This document shows positions 35,801 to 43,651 of a stretch of DNA of 64,000 nucleotides, in pieces. The position numbers and the translations under genes are program-made. The stretch is from Nostoc sp. UHCC 0870. GTDB taxonomy: Bacteria > Cyanobacteriota > Cyanobacteriia > Cyanobacteriales > Nostocaceae. Position 1 is the first letter of the stretch; the number at the start of each line of letters is the position of its first letter. Below the pieces are notes generated by a model. That model did no database searches, was not told where the DNA came from, and was given only the letters and a program-made list of their open reading frames with translations. Location: contig NZ_CP091913.1 of the NCBI RefSeq assembly GCF_022063185.1, forward strand, positions 760,501 to 824,500, given 5' to 3'.

Positions 35801-37465
35801 GTGATTGTCACAAATAATTCACCAAAGCACTATCATAATTCCTTGAAAATACTCAAAGGTTTTGATAGTCAAAAACAAGTTTGGCAAGGTTCATTAGATA
35901 CTTTATCTTTTGACGAGAGCGGGATAAAATTAAAGATTTTGAATTTAGATAAACCATGTTATGTTCTAAGAATAGATGGAAAAATAGGTGTTACTAATGA
36001 CGGTACTTGGATTCACTCTAATCATGGTAAAACTGAAGAAATAGAATTACTAATAGCCGTTCCATCTCTGACAAGTCAACAGCTAGGTGATCCAAATTTT
36101 TTGAGTTTCCACAATGTGAAATATGCCTATACTGCTGGTGCGATGGCTCATGGGATTGCTTCCGAAGAACTAGTGATTGCACTTGGAAAGCAAGGCATTT
36201 TGAGTTCTTTTGGTGCTGGTGGATTAGCTCCTGCTCGTGTTGAAACTGCTATTAACCGCATTCAACAAGCTCTACCCCAAGGGCCTTACGCTTTTAACTT
36301 ACTCCACAGTCCTAGTGAACCAGCTATTGAACGCAGAGTTGTTGATTTGTATCTTAAATATCAGGTAAGAACAATAGAAGCATCTGCTTTTTTAGATTTG
36401 ACTGAAAACATTGTTTATTACCGAGCAGCTGGACTAAGTTTAAATTCAGCAAATCAAATCGCCATCAATAATAAAGTTATTGCCAAAATTTCTCGGAGAG
36501 AAGTAGCAACTAAATTTTTACAACCTGCTCCTACAAAAATTCTCAAGCAATTAGTACAGCAAGGTCTAATTAGCGAATTACAAGCCAATTTAGCAGCAAA
36601 AGTCCCAGTGGCTGATGATGTCACCGTTGAAGCAGATTCTGGTGGACATACAGATAATCGTCCTCTCGTTTGTTTATTATCTTCCATCCTGGAATTGAGA
36701 GATAACATTCAAAGCAAATATTGTTATGAGCAGCCAGTCAGAATTGGCGCAGGGGGAGGAATTGCAACTCCACAGTCAGCACTAGCGGCTTTTATGATGG
36801 GGGCTGGTTATGTTGTAACTGGTTCTATTAACCAATCTTGTATTGAAGCTGGTACTTCTCAACACACTAAGCAATTGTTAGCTCAAGCTGAGATGGCTGA
36901 TGTGATGATGGCCCCCGCCGCAGATATGTTTGAAATGGGTGTAAAAGTACAAGTTCTCAAAAGAGGAACTTTTTTCCCTTTACGCGCCCAAAAACTGTTT
37001 GATTTATACAAAAGCTATGAATCAATTGAAGACATTCCATTAGCTGAAAGAGATAAGTTAGAAAAACAAGTTTTCCAAAAGAGTTTAGATGCAGTTTGGC
37101 AAGAAACAGTAGCTTATCTTTCCCAACGTAACCCTGTGAAACTTGCCCAAGCAAGCAATAACCCTAAATTAAAGATGGCTTTGATTTTTCGCTGGTATCT
37201 TGGTCTATCCTCTCGTTGGTCTAATTCGGGTGAACCAGGTCGAGAAATGGATTATCAAATCTGGTGTGGGCCAGCGATGGGTAGCTTCAATGATTGGGTA
37301 AGAGGCTCATATTTAGAAATACCAATTAATCGAAAAGTAGTTGATGTTGCTCACCATATTATGACAGGGGCTGCTTTTTTATACCGCATTCAAAGTCTAA
37401 AGTTTCAAGGGCTACAAATGCCAGATAACTATAGTCAATACTTTCCATCAGAGATGAAAGTTTAG
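35801..37465 (+). CDS. PfaD-family enoyl reductase (FMN, nitronate monooxygenase-like)
   Basis: The 554-residue protein carries YTAGAMAHGIASEELVIALG, SSFGAGGLAPARVETAI and FNLLHSPSEPAIERRVVDLY, the signature of PfaD proteins, which are FMN-dependent enoyl-ACP reductases of PUFA synthases. Further conserved stretches are VTVEADSGGHTDNRPL and RIGAGGGIATPQSALAAFMM (FMN site). It completes the reductive loop with the KR-DH protein, so the chain can be fully or partly saturated. It starts at GTG 35801, 13 bases after the PfaB-like stop, with GAGAGG before it. The same family is found in hgl-type clusters. Confidence 0.9.
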   Translation: MIVTNNSPKHYHNSLKILKGFDSQKQVWQGSLDTLSFDESGIKLKILNLDKPCYVLRIDGKIGVTNDGTWIHSNHGKTEEIELLIAVPSLTSQQLGDPNFLSFHNVKYAYTAGAMAHGIASEELVIALGKQGILSSFGAGGLAPARVETAINRIQQALPQGPYAFNLLHSPSEPAIERRVVDLYLKYQVRTIEASAFLDLTENIVYYRAAGLSLNSANQIAINNKVIAKISRREVATKFLQPAPTKILKQLVQQGLISELQANLAAKVPVADDVTVEADSGGHTDNRPLVCLLSSILELRDNIQSKYCYEQPVRIGAGGGIATPQSALAAFMMGAGYVVTGSINQSCIEAGTSQHTKQLLAQAEMADVMMAPAADMFEMGVKVQVLKRGTFFPLRAQKLFDLYKSYESIEDIPLAERDKLEKQVFQKSLDAVWQETVAYLSQRNPVKLAQASNNPKLKMALIFRWYLGLSSRWSNSGEPGREMDYQIWCGPAMGSFNDWVRGSYLEIPINRKVVDVAHHIMTGAAFLYRIQSLKFQGLQMPDNYSQYFPSEMKV

Positions 37466-37625
37466 AGTTTGTCTAGGTTTACCAGTAAACTCCCAATCAC
37501 GATTAACTTTCTTTAGGAAGCCTAAATAATATGTGAAAAATTTTCATTAATGTAGTAAGGTAGGGTGAACAAAATCTGTGTGTATCTCAAAAATTAAATC
37601 TGATGCCTGTAGGAGCTAAATTAAT

Positions 37626-38990
37626 ATGAGTTACGACAGAAATTTGGGGCAGCTTGAGCAAGCTATGGAAGTTTTAAATGCTCGTGCCAAAACGTGGAAT
37701 GTAGTAACTATTAGTCGGATTAAGGGGTGTCTTGAAGAAGATATACTGAGATCATCTCTACACATTATTCAATGTCGTCACCCTAGGCTTAACTCACGCA
37801 TAGTGAGCTTAAAAAATAAGCTTGCATTCCAAACTAAAGGAACTCATAAAATACCTTTGCGAGTTGTTAAAATTTTAAATTGTGAACAATGGACAGAAGT
37901 ATTCAATGAAGAAATGAATCATGCAATACCTAGTAGCAAATATCTAATAAGAGCAGTTCTAGTTCAGGTTTTAAGTAATCCACGAGTCAATTTTTTAATA
38001 ACAACTGCACATCATGCGATCGCCGATGGGTTATCATGTATCCAACTTCACTCAGAAATTCTCACTTACTATCAAAAATTTTCCACTGGTGAAGCAATCC
38101 AGCCATTGATTAACTTAACCCCTCTCCCGCCCATAGAGAAACTAATACCCCAATCGAAGCAGGGTTTAAAAGGGAAGATAAGTAGCTTGCTTTTTTTATT
38201 GAATGTGGCTTTTCAGAAAGTTTGGTATCGGCCGGATACATTAGGCTTTGAAAAATATTTACCCATCGCCAAGCGTTATAGTGAGATTGTTCATAGGCAA
38301 CTTAACGAAGAGTTAACCCAACAGTTTATTAATCGTTGTCGACAAGAAAATACAACAGTGAATAGTGCTTTATGTGCTGCCATGATGTTTGCAGTTGCAC
38401 AAAAATTAATTAAGGAGAATAAAAAAAATCTGCGCCTAAGTTGCTTGACATACCTTGATTTAAGAAAACACATTAAACCTGCTGTTTCTGATGAAAACAT
38501 GGCTGTTTTAGCTACGTCTAACATGGGTTTATATAGCATAAATAAAACTACATCTTTTTGGCAAGTTGCACGAGAAGTAAAACAAAATTTAGACGTTAGT
38601 ATCAAGCAAGGTAATATCTTTAAAATGATATTGATTGCTAAATACCTTATGGACTTTTGCTTTATCTATCCTAAAAAAGTAGCTGCTACAGTATCTGTTT
38701 CCAATGTTGGCAAAGTAAACATCCCCAAAGTTTATGGAGAATTAGAGCTAGAAGAAATCAGTTTTGCTGGTACTCATGCTTTATATGGAGGAGTCTTCAT
38801 TCTCCATACATCAACTTTTCAAGGAAAGATGTTGTTAAATTTTGTCTGTTCTCGTCCTTCTATTAGTGAAGAAACAATGGAAGCTCTGGTAAATAATTTT
38901 ATCAGCTACATTTTGAATGTTTCTCATTCCCAGTATAATCATTGCTTGTTTGATATCCAAGAAAAAGATTATTACCCAGTAAAACAATAA
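37626..38990 (+). CDS. PapA/condensation-type acyltransferase
   Basis: The 454-residue protein begins LGQLEQAMEVLNARAKTWNV, as in PapA/phthiocerol-dimycocerosyl transferase-like enzymes of the condensation superfamily. It holds the catalytic HHxxxDG motif (H129-H130, D134-G135, in AHHAIADGLSC). Residues VSNVGKVNIPK near 350 correspond to the conserved second-half loop. Such enzymes move an acyl chain from an ACP to a hydroxyl or amine acceptor. Its position after the reductase and before a free ACP suggests that it esterifies or releases the synthase product. I do not recall this gene from the classical hgl locus. ATG 37626 is preceded by AGGAGCTAA. Confidence 0.8.
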   Translation: MSYDRNLGQLEQAMEVLNARAKTWNVVTISRIKGCLEEDILRSSLHIIQCRHPRLNSRIVSLKNKLAFQTKGTHKIPLRVVKILNCEQWTEVFNEEMNHAIPSSKYLIRAVLVQVLSNPRVNFLITTAHHAIADGLSCIQLHSEILTYYQKFSTGEAIQPLINLTPLPPIEKLIPQSKQGLKGKISSLLFLLNVAFQKVWYRPDTLGFEKYLPIAKRYSEIVHRQLNEELTQQFINRCRQENTTVNSALCAAMMFAVAQKLIKENKKNLRLSCLTYLDLRKHIKPAVSDENMAVLATSNMGLYSINKTTSFWQVAREVKQNLDVSIKQGNIFKMILIAKYLMDFCFIYPKKVAATVSVSNVGKVNIPKVYGELELEEISFAGTHALYGGVFILHTSTFQGKMLLNFVCSRPSISEETMEALVNNFISYILNVSHSQYNHCLFDIQEKDYYPVKQ

Positions 38991-39031
38991 TTAAACTTTT
39001 CTCTGATATTCATCTTGGTGTCAATATTACT

Positions 39032-39154
39032 AGGACTTACGCAACCGGCATATTTTTTATGTAGGGTGTGTGACGCTGCGAAAATATTTAAACGTAGTCA
39101 TGATACTTATAGCGTCACGCACCAAGAATCGATTGTGACACTTGCGTAAGTCCT
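39032..39154. repeat. MITE with perfect 13-bp terminal inverted repeats
   Basis: AGGACTTACGCAA at 39032-39044 is matched by TTGCGTAAGTCCT at 39142-39154. Inside, GGTGTGTGACGCT pairs with AGCGTCACGCACC with one mismatch, so most of the 123 bases can fold into a long hairpin. ATTACTA occurs just outside both ends, offset by two bases, possibly a target duplication. It lies between the acyltransferase and ACP genes and may separate their transcripts. Confidence 0.8.
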
Positions 39155-39235
39155 GATTACTATACTGGCAAATTTAACAACTTCAGGGTTAATTTAAATA
39201 CTGCTGCTATTAGCCAATAAATTAGAGGTACATGA

Positions 39236-39544
39236 ATGAGTCAGCATATGCCTAGTAATACAACTAATAAACTCGATTACACAGCAGAAGAAATTCAACG
39301 GTGGCTAGTCTCTAATATTGCTACACAGATGGCAATTCAACCTGATGAAATAGATCTTAAAGAGCCTTTAGATAGCTATGGTTTGGATTCTGTACAGGCA
39401 ATCATGCTTGTTAAAAAAGCAGAAAAATTATTGGGATTTAACATTTCACCTATGCTACTTTGGCATTATCCTACTATTGAATTGCTGGCTGAACGGTTAG
39501 AGGAAGAATTGGCAACTTCAGAATCAGAAACTTTTCAAATTTAA
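39236..39544 (+). CDS. Free-standing acyl carrier protein
   Basis: The 102-residue protein is a single carrier domain with the phosphopantetheine attachment serine S52 in YGLDSVQAIML. The helix II/III pattern (KKAEKLLGFNISPMLLWHYP) is of the PKS/NRPS hybrid type rather than the fatty-acid AcpP type. It probably carries the chain or a substrate for the acyltransferase upstream or the docking-domain protein downstream. ATG 39236 has AGAGG seven bases before it. It is separated from the acyltransferase by a MITE. Confidence 0.9.
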   Translation: MSQHMPSNTTNKLDYTAEEIQRWLVSNIATQMAIQPDEIDLKEPLDSYGLDSVQAIMLVKKAEKLLGFNISPMLLWHYPTIELLAERLEEELATSESETFQI

Positions 39545-39554
39545 ATACTTTTTA

Positions 39555-39665
39555 ACCCGCATTTCTCACAAACAGTAGGGGCTATTTGAGCGGAATCTTC
39601 ATGAATGATTCGAGTATATCTGTGAACCCGCCCCTACAGACTCTGGACTGAGGTTGCAAGAATTG
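39555..39665 (+). repeat. Dispersed repeat, family B copy 1
   Basis: This block starts ACCCGCATTTCTCACAAACA, contains GTAGGGGC and AACCCGCCCCTAC, and ends GAGGTTGCAAGAATT. The same sequence in reverse orientation occupies 42863-42985. The two copies bracket the docking-domain gene and the SDR gene. The right end runs up to 55 bases before the preferred start of the next gene. Confidence 0.75.
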
Positions 39666-39719
39666 ATGAGAGATACTGTAAATTATTTTTATTTTAAAAT
39701 TTCGGGAGATTTTGCAAAT

Positions 39720-41597
39720 ATGAACGCATCAGAATTGGTAGCAAACCTGAATCAACAGGGTGTTCATCTGTGGGTTGATAACGACAAACTAAATATTCGT
39801 TCTCCCAAAGGAGTAATCACACCGGAAATTCAAGAAACATTGATTGCCAAAAAATCAGAAATTCTGGCTTTTGTACGGGAAATGGATGTTGCTACAAAAT
39901 CTGCATATATACCTTTAACGCAAGGATTAAGTTTGCACACTATTGGATGTTTAATCGGAGGTTTTTCTGATAAATCAAGCGAGGATTATCAGCCACCAAT
40001 CATTGATGCAAAAGTTATGGCTCAAAGGCTGATAGTGACATTTAAACCCTTACCTCCTACGTACAAAAAGCAAGAAGTATTAAAATTTCGTCAGGAATTG
40101 GAAAAGATACTCAAAAATTATGGAGTTAAAATTTTACCTTGGGAAGAAGCCACACAAGAATTTGCTTATGATATATCTATTCCTGTAATTAATCAAAAGA
40201 AAACTTTCAAATTGAGAGGAGTTAAAGCAGCAGTTAATGCAGTTATTGATGTAGAAAATCCTCCTTCATTGTTGAGAAACTTAGGTATTTTGGTAGCAGA
40301 GAATTTTTATAAATTTTATTCTCAAGTGATTTTAAAAAATCGCACAATTCCTGTGGTTAAAATCGCTAAATTGAGCAGTTGGGCAGAGGAACACGCAGCG
40401 AAATATGTGGAAGATCCTACTAATACACAAGTGATAATTATTACTGAAATAGACAATAATTTTATTAACCCTAATATATCATATAAACAAAAGATAAATA
40501 TTGGATTGAAAACTTTAGTCAGGACATTTTCAGAAATTGTTATTGGAGTTTCAAATGATAAAATTTCTATATTAAATATGAACCTTTCTGACTCTATTTT
40601 TTCAAAAAATGAGATGAAAGAGTTTGTTTTGAAATCACTAATTCCTAAAGTTTTTGTCCCAATTACCCCTCTTTTACTGAGCCAATTTGAATTAGGAAAG
40701 TACAATCCTCAACAATCTAGTTATGCTGCAAACTTAGTAAAATTGGGACAACAGCTAGCATCAACAGGTTTATTTCCATCTGGTTTTAAGCTAGATGACG
40801 TAATTAAAAGAAAATCTCATCGAGATATTGTCAATGTCATAGTCAATGGCAGAACAGGTGTTTCTTATGGTTTCGTCGCCTATGCTGAACCTCCACAATA
40901 TGTAGGAGCGACAGAAATAACTACAAATGAATGGGAAAATCTTTTACCTATTGAAGGGTTTAGTAATGATGAGATTCGTCGGAATGAAAACAATAGGCGT
41001 TATATCAGAATTAAAATTGGCGAAGAATATTTATTTAAGCAAATTCCTGATATTTGGTTAGTAAGTTCTCGCTCAGGTGCAAATAAAACAGATTTAAATC
41101 TCACTAATGACATTCTCCGTATTGGCTTGAAAGAAAGGTTATTCTTAGAACTACCAGAAGGTATTCAACCTGATGTTGTAGACATTAAACCTTCTTATGA
41201 TATTTATGTCATGCTTGCTATTACTTTAGCGGCAGCTTTATATACACCAGAATTGATTAAAAATGGTGCGCCAATTGTCCATTTTCACGGCTACCCTGCA
41301 TTTGAATGGTTTACAAATAATGAATGGTGTGTTGGAGTAAATAATCCTTCTGTACCTTGTGGTACTTATGAATCTGGGGTGTTCAATTTTCTAGGTATTT
41401 CTAGTTTAGCTAGCAATACAATGAAAACTATAGATTTAGTTAGTTTAATAGAACCAGATCATGGCACAAATTTTATAGCCAGTAATATTGACTATTTAGT
41501 TGAAAGATTAAAAACTGGGTGTACAGAAGGTCAAATTGAGCTAGGTGGAAAACATTTTGCTTCGTTGAAAAGTAACCTTAGTAAATCCCAAGTTTAA
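39720..41597 (+). CDS. Protein with N-terminal TubC-type docking domain and unrecognised main domain
   Basis: The first 55 residues (MNASELVANLNQQGVHLWVD, IRSPKGVITPEIQETLIAKK, EILAFVRE) match the TubC_N docking domain, used by NRPS and PKS proteins to bind partners. The other 570 residues are soluble, and I cannot assign a fold or active site. Notable stretches are RLIVTFKPLPP, SSWAEEHAAKYVEDP, IVHFHGYPAFEWF and NPSVPCGTYESGVFNF. ATG 39720 is preferred over an in-frame start at 39654 inside the repeat, because the docking domain begins there and GGGAG lies 11 bases before it. The docking domain and the ACP next to it suggest that it acts on a carrier-bound chain. Confidence 0.65.
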   Translation: MNASELVANLNQQGVHLWVDNDKLNIRSPKGVITPEIQETLIAKKSEILAFVREMDVATKSAYIPLTQGLSLHTIGCLIGGFSDKSSEDYQPPIIDAKVMAQRLIVTFKPLPPTYKKQEVLKFRQELEKILKNYGVKILPWEEATQEFAYDISIPVINQKKTFKLRGVKAAVNAVIDVENPPSLLRNLGILVAENFYKFYSQVILKNRTIPVVKIAKLSSWAEEHAAKYVEDPTNTQVIIITEIDNNFINPNISYKQKINIGLKTLVRTFSEIVIGVSNDKISILNMNLSDSIFSKNEMKEFVLKSLIPKVFVPITPLLLSQFELGKYNPQQSSYAANLVKLGQQLASTGLFPSGFKLDDVIKRKSHRDIVNVIVNGRTGVSYGFVAYAEPPQYVGATEITTNEWENLLPIEGFSNDEIRRNENNRRYIRIKIGEEYLFKQIPDIWLVSSRSGANKTDLNLTNDILRIGLKERLFLELPEGIQPDVVDIKPSYDIYVMLAITLAAALYTPELIKNGAPIVHFHGYPAFEWFTNNEWCVGVNNPSVPCGTYESGVFNFLGISSLASNTMKTIDLVSLIEPDHGTNFIASNIDYLVERLKTGCTEGQIELGGKHFASLKSNLSKSQV

Positions 41598-41693
41598 ATG
41601 AATTTGAGAATTTATAAAGTATGAGACAGATTAAGCATTTATGCAAGATGTCTAATATGTAGATTTTGTTGAAATTTGAATTGTAACCTATCT

Positions 41694-42704
41694 ATGAAAC
41701 TATCAGATTGCACACTGCTCATTTCTGGAATTGATGATTTTGTTGGTTTCCGAACTGCTGAACTAGCTATAGCACAGGGAATGAAAGTTCGTGGGTTGCA
41801 AAGTTCCGCAGATAATGCCAAAAAAACACAAAATTTAGGTGCTGAGGTAATTTTTGGTAGCATTACTGATCCTGTGACTGCTCAAAAAGCTTGTCACGGA
41901 GTAGATATTGTTTTGCATACTGCTGAACTTGCCGAAGAAGTTGGTTCAATTAAGAAGTTTCGACAGATAAATGTTGATGGCACTATTAATATTTTCAATG
42001 CTGCTAAAAACGCTGGAGTGAGAACTTTTTTACATCTCTCTAGTGTGATGGTTTATGGATTTAACTATCCTAATAATGTTACAGAAGAATTTCCTCTTTC
42101 TGCCCATAATAATCCTTACTGTCTAACAAAAATAGAAGCTGAAGAAGCATTATTAAAATTAAATACATCTCCAGATGTTGGCATGATTATTATCAGAGTA
42201 GGGGATGTTTATGGGACAGGAAGTATTCCTTGGGTAGTCAGACCATTACAGTTGATGCGTCAAAAATTATTTGCCTATATCAATGATGGGAAGGGAGTCT
42301 GTAACCACGTATATATAGATAACTTGATTGATGCCATATTTCTTGCCATAGAAAAAGAAGCACATGGAGAGATTTTTAATATTACTGATGGTAAAGAAAC
42401 TTCTTGGAAAGATTATTTTACTTATTTGGCAGAAATTGCAGGTTTACCTGTCGATTATCCTTGTTTGCCAAAAGATGAACTTAAAATGCTAGTAAAACTA
42501 CGCCATCAAGGACAGAAACTGTTTGGTAAAAAAGCCGATATTGTCCCAGAATCTCTAGATTTTATCAGTCGCCCTTATGCTTATTCTATTGCTAAAGCCA
42601 AAACAATCTTGAATTATCAACCTAAAATTGATCTGCAAGAAGGTATGCGGCGTACTCAGGAATGGTTGCAGAAAACGGATATACTAACTTGTCGAAGTTT
42701 GTAG
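41694..42704 (+). CDS. NAD(P)-dependent epimerase/dehydratase family protein (extended SDR)
   Basis: The 336-residue protein is an extended short-chain dehydrogenase. It has a nucleotide-binding start LLISGIDDFVGFRTAELA in which the usual middle glycine is replaced, HLSSVMVYG with the catalytic serine region, and the YxxxK pair in NPYCLTKIEAEEAL. GDVYGTG and NHVYIDNLIDAIFLAIEK are further family blocks. Members act on sugar nucleotides, sterol-like or aryl alcohols. An epimerase gene (hgdA) is known near the hgl genes in Anabaena, but whether this is its counterpart is uncertain. ATG 41694 is chosen over a TTG at 41676. It is the last gene of the tail, 97 bases after the docking-domain gene. 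Confidence 0.82.
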   Translation: MKLSDCTLLISGIDDFVGFRTAELAIAQGMKVRGLQSSADNAKKTQNLGAEVIFGSITDPVTAQKACHGVDIVLHTAELAEEVGSIKKFRQINVDGTINIFNAAKNAGVRTFLHLSSVMVYGFNYPNNVTEEFPLSAHNNPYCLTKIEAEEALLKLNTSPDVGMIIIRVGDVYGTGSIPWVVRPLQLMRQKLFAYINDGKGVCNHVYIDNLIDAIFLAIEKEAHGEIFNITDGKETSWKDYFTYLAEIAGLPVDYPCLPKDELKMLVKLRHQGQKLFGKKADIVPESLDFISRPYAYSIAKAKTILNYQPKIDLQEGMRRTQEWLQKTDILTCRSL

Positions 42705-42749
42705 TAAGGACTTTAGTCCTTGAAAACTCAGGACTAAAGTCCTTACTAC
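42701..42749 (+). terminator. Perfect 20-bp palindrome at the end of the lipid island
   Basis: GTAGTAAGGACTTTAGTCCT at 42701-42720 pairs perfectly with AGGACTAAAGTCCTTACTAC at 42730-42749 around a nine-base loop. It begins inside the stop codon of the SDR gene. A T-run is missing, but the stem is strong enough to stop or stabilise the transcript. It is probably a small mobile palindrome that has come to serve as a 3' end. Confidence 0.6.
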
Positions 42750-42830
42750 GAACCGTCAAAACTAACATAAGGGGTGAGAGAGTTTAATCTACTTTGCCCA
42801 AAAATGAAATATGCGTTATCTAGAGACCTT

Positions 42831-42859
42831 GTAGAGACGGAGCGATGCTCCGTCTCTAC
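42831..42859. repeat. Perfect 13-bp stem hairpin, GTAGAGACG family
   Basis: GTAGAGACGGAGC pairs with GCTCCGTCTCTAC around GAT. A related hairpin beginning GTAGAGACG lies at 45878-45905. These palindromes look like a dispersed family without coding content. Confidence 0.7.
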
Positions 42860-42862
42860 CCG

Positions 42863-42985
42863 GATTTCTCACAAGATTCTTGCAACCTCATCCCAAAGCC
42901 TGTAGGGGCGGGTTTAGCGAGATAGTCATGAGTAATTGAGCTTATCTGTGAACCCGCCCCTACTGTTTGTGAGAAATGCGGGTCT
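42863..42985 (-). repeat. Dispersed repeat, family B copy 2 (inverted)
   Basis: Read on the reverse strand it matches 39555-39665: ACCCGCATTTCTCACAAACA, AACCCGCCCCTAC and GAGGTTGCAAGAAT. Internal GTAGGGGCGGGTT and AACCCGCCCCTAC form an inverted repeat. Here the element is longer and more complete. The rest of the gap 42750-43085 holds only the GTAGAGACG hairpin. Confidence 0.75.
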
Positions 42986-43085
42986 ACTGCTGTAATTGTG
43001 TTGATTGATTAATTATTCCCAATAAATTAGGCACAAACAAGAAAAACGTGCAAATATAAAGAAAAGCTTAAGAGGTTAGAGACTC

Positions 43086-43322
43086 ATGATCACTATCAAA
43101 ATGATGCAGCAGCTTTGGGCTGTAATCGAGTCTACTAATGTCACTACTTTACTCCAGTTTGATGATATGGCTCTAGTACAATTGCTCCTCCAGCAATTAA
43201 AAGCCAAGCAGGGACTTGATGCACAGGCAGATAGTGGTCTTAATACCTACATAACATCTAAACTGCCTCTAATTCGAGATACTGCTGAAAGCCGATTATC
43301 TTTAGGCGCAGAGAATCATTAA
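43086..43322 (+). CDS. Small helical protein of unknown function, paralogue of the gene at 19096
   Basis: The 78-residue protein (MITIKMMQQLWAVIESTNVT, then LLQFDDMALVQLLLQQL, NTYITSKLPLIRD) shares its length and conserved positions with the product of 19096-19326. It is predicted as helices only, without a signal peptide or membrane segment. ATG 43086 follows AAGAGGTTAGAG, a good ribosome-binding site. The next gene starts 34 bases later on the same strand, so the two are probably co-transcribed. The function is unknown. Confidence 0.65.
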   Translation: MITIKMMQQLWAVIESTNVTTLLQFDDMALVQLLLQQLKAKQGLDAQADSGLNTYITSKLPLIRDTAESRLSLGAENH

Positions 43323-43355
43323 CGCCAAAGTTGCCCAAAATTTGCCCAATAAAAT

Positions 43356-43625
43356 ATGATGAATCACTGGCTAAGTATTGCCCTTGTAGCTTATCTAATG
43401 GGAGCGGCGATTGAGGGGGTAAGTACAGCCGGCCAGCTATCTCATTCATTGCCGGAATTCACCAAAAATAGGCAAAACCAGGGATCAGAGTCTGCTAATC
43501 CACTCAAGGAGAACTGGCGTATTTTTGTTGCCATTGCCTCTGTAAGTGTTTGTGGGGCTTGCTTTTGGCCTTGTCGCCTACTCCACCGTTTAATTAAAGG
43601 AAACAGTTCATCTGAGGACTCGTAG
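43356..43625 (+). CDS. Small two-helix membrane protein, hypothetical
   Basis: The 89-residue protein has two probable membrane helices, WLSIALVAYLMGAAIEGV near the start and IFVAIASVSVCGACFWP later, joined by a polar loop of about 30 residues, with a short charged tail. I recognise no family. Its tight spacing behind the small helical gene suggests joint expression. The reverse strand overlaps a shorter open frame that looks spurious. Confidence 0.5.
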   Translation: MMNHWLSIALVAYLMGAAIEGVSTAGQLSHSLPEFTKNRQNQGSESANPLKENWRIFVAIASVSVCGACFWPCRLLHRLIKGNSSSEDS

Positions 43626-43651
43626 ATAAATTTTTATATTTCTGTCAATGC

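Noticed and set aside
39654..39719. Longer N-terminus for the docking-domain protein
   Set aside because: These 22 codons overlap the family B repeat and have no homology to the docking domain; ATG 39720 with GGGAG before it fits better.
37466..43085. hetM/hglB, hetN or hetI counterparts next to the synthase core
   Set aside because: The proteins here are an acyltransferase, an ACP, a docking-domain protein and an SDR with a YxxxK motif in an extended fold. None shows a thioester-reductase, HetN-type classical SDR or phosphopantetheinyl-transferase pattern.
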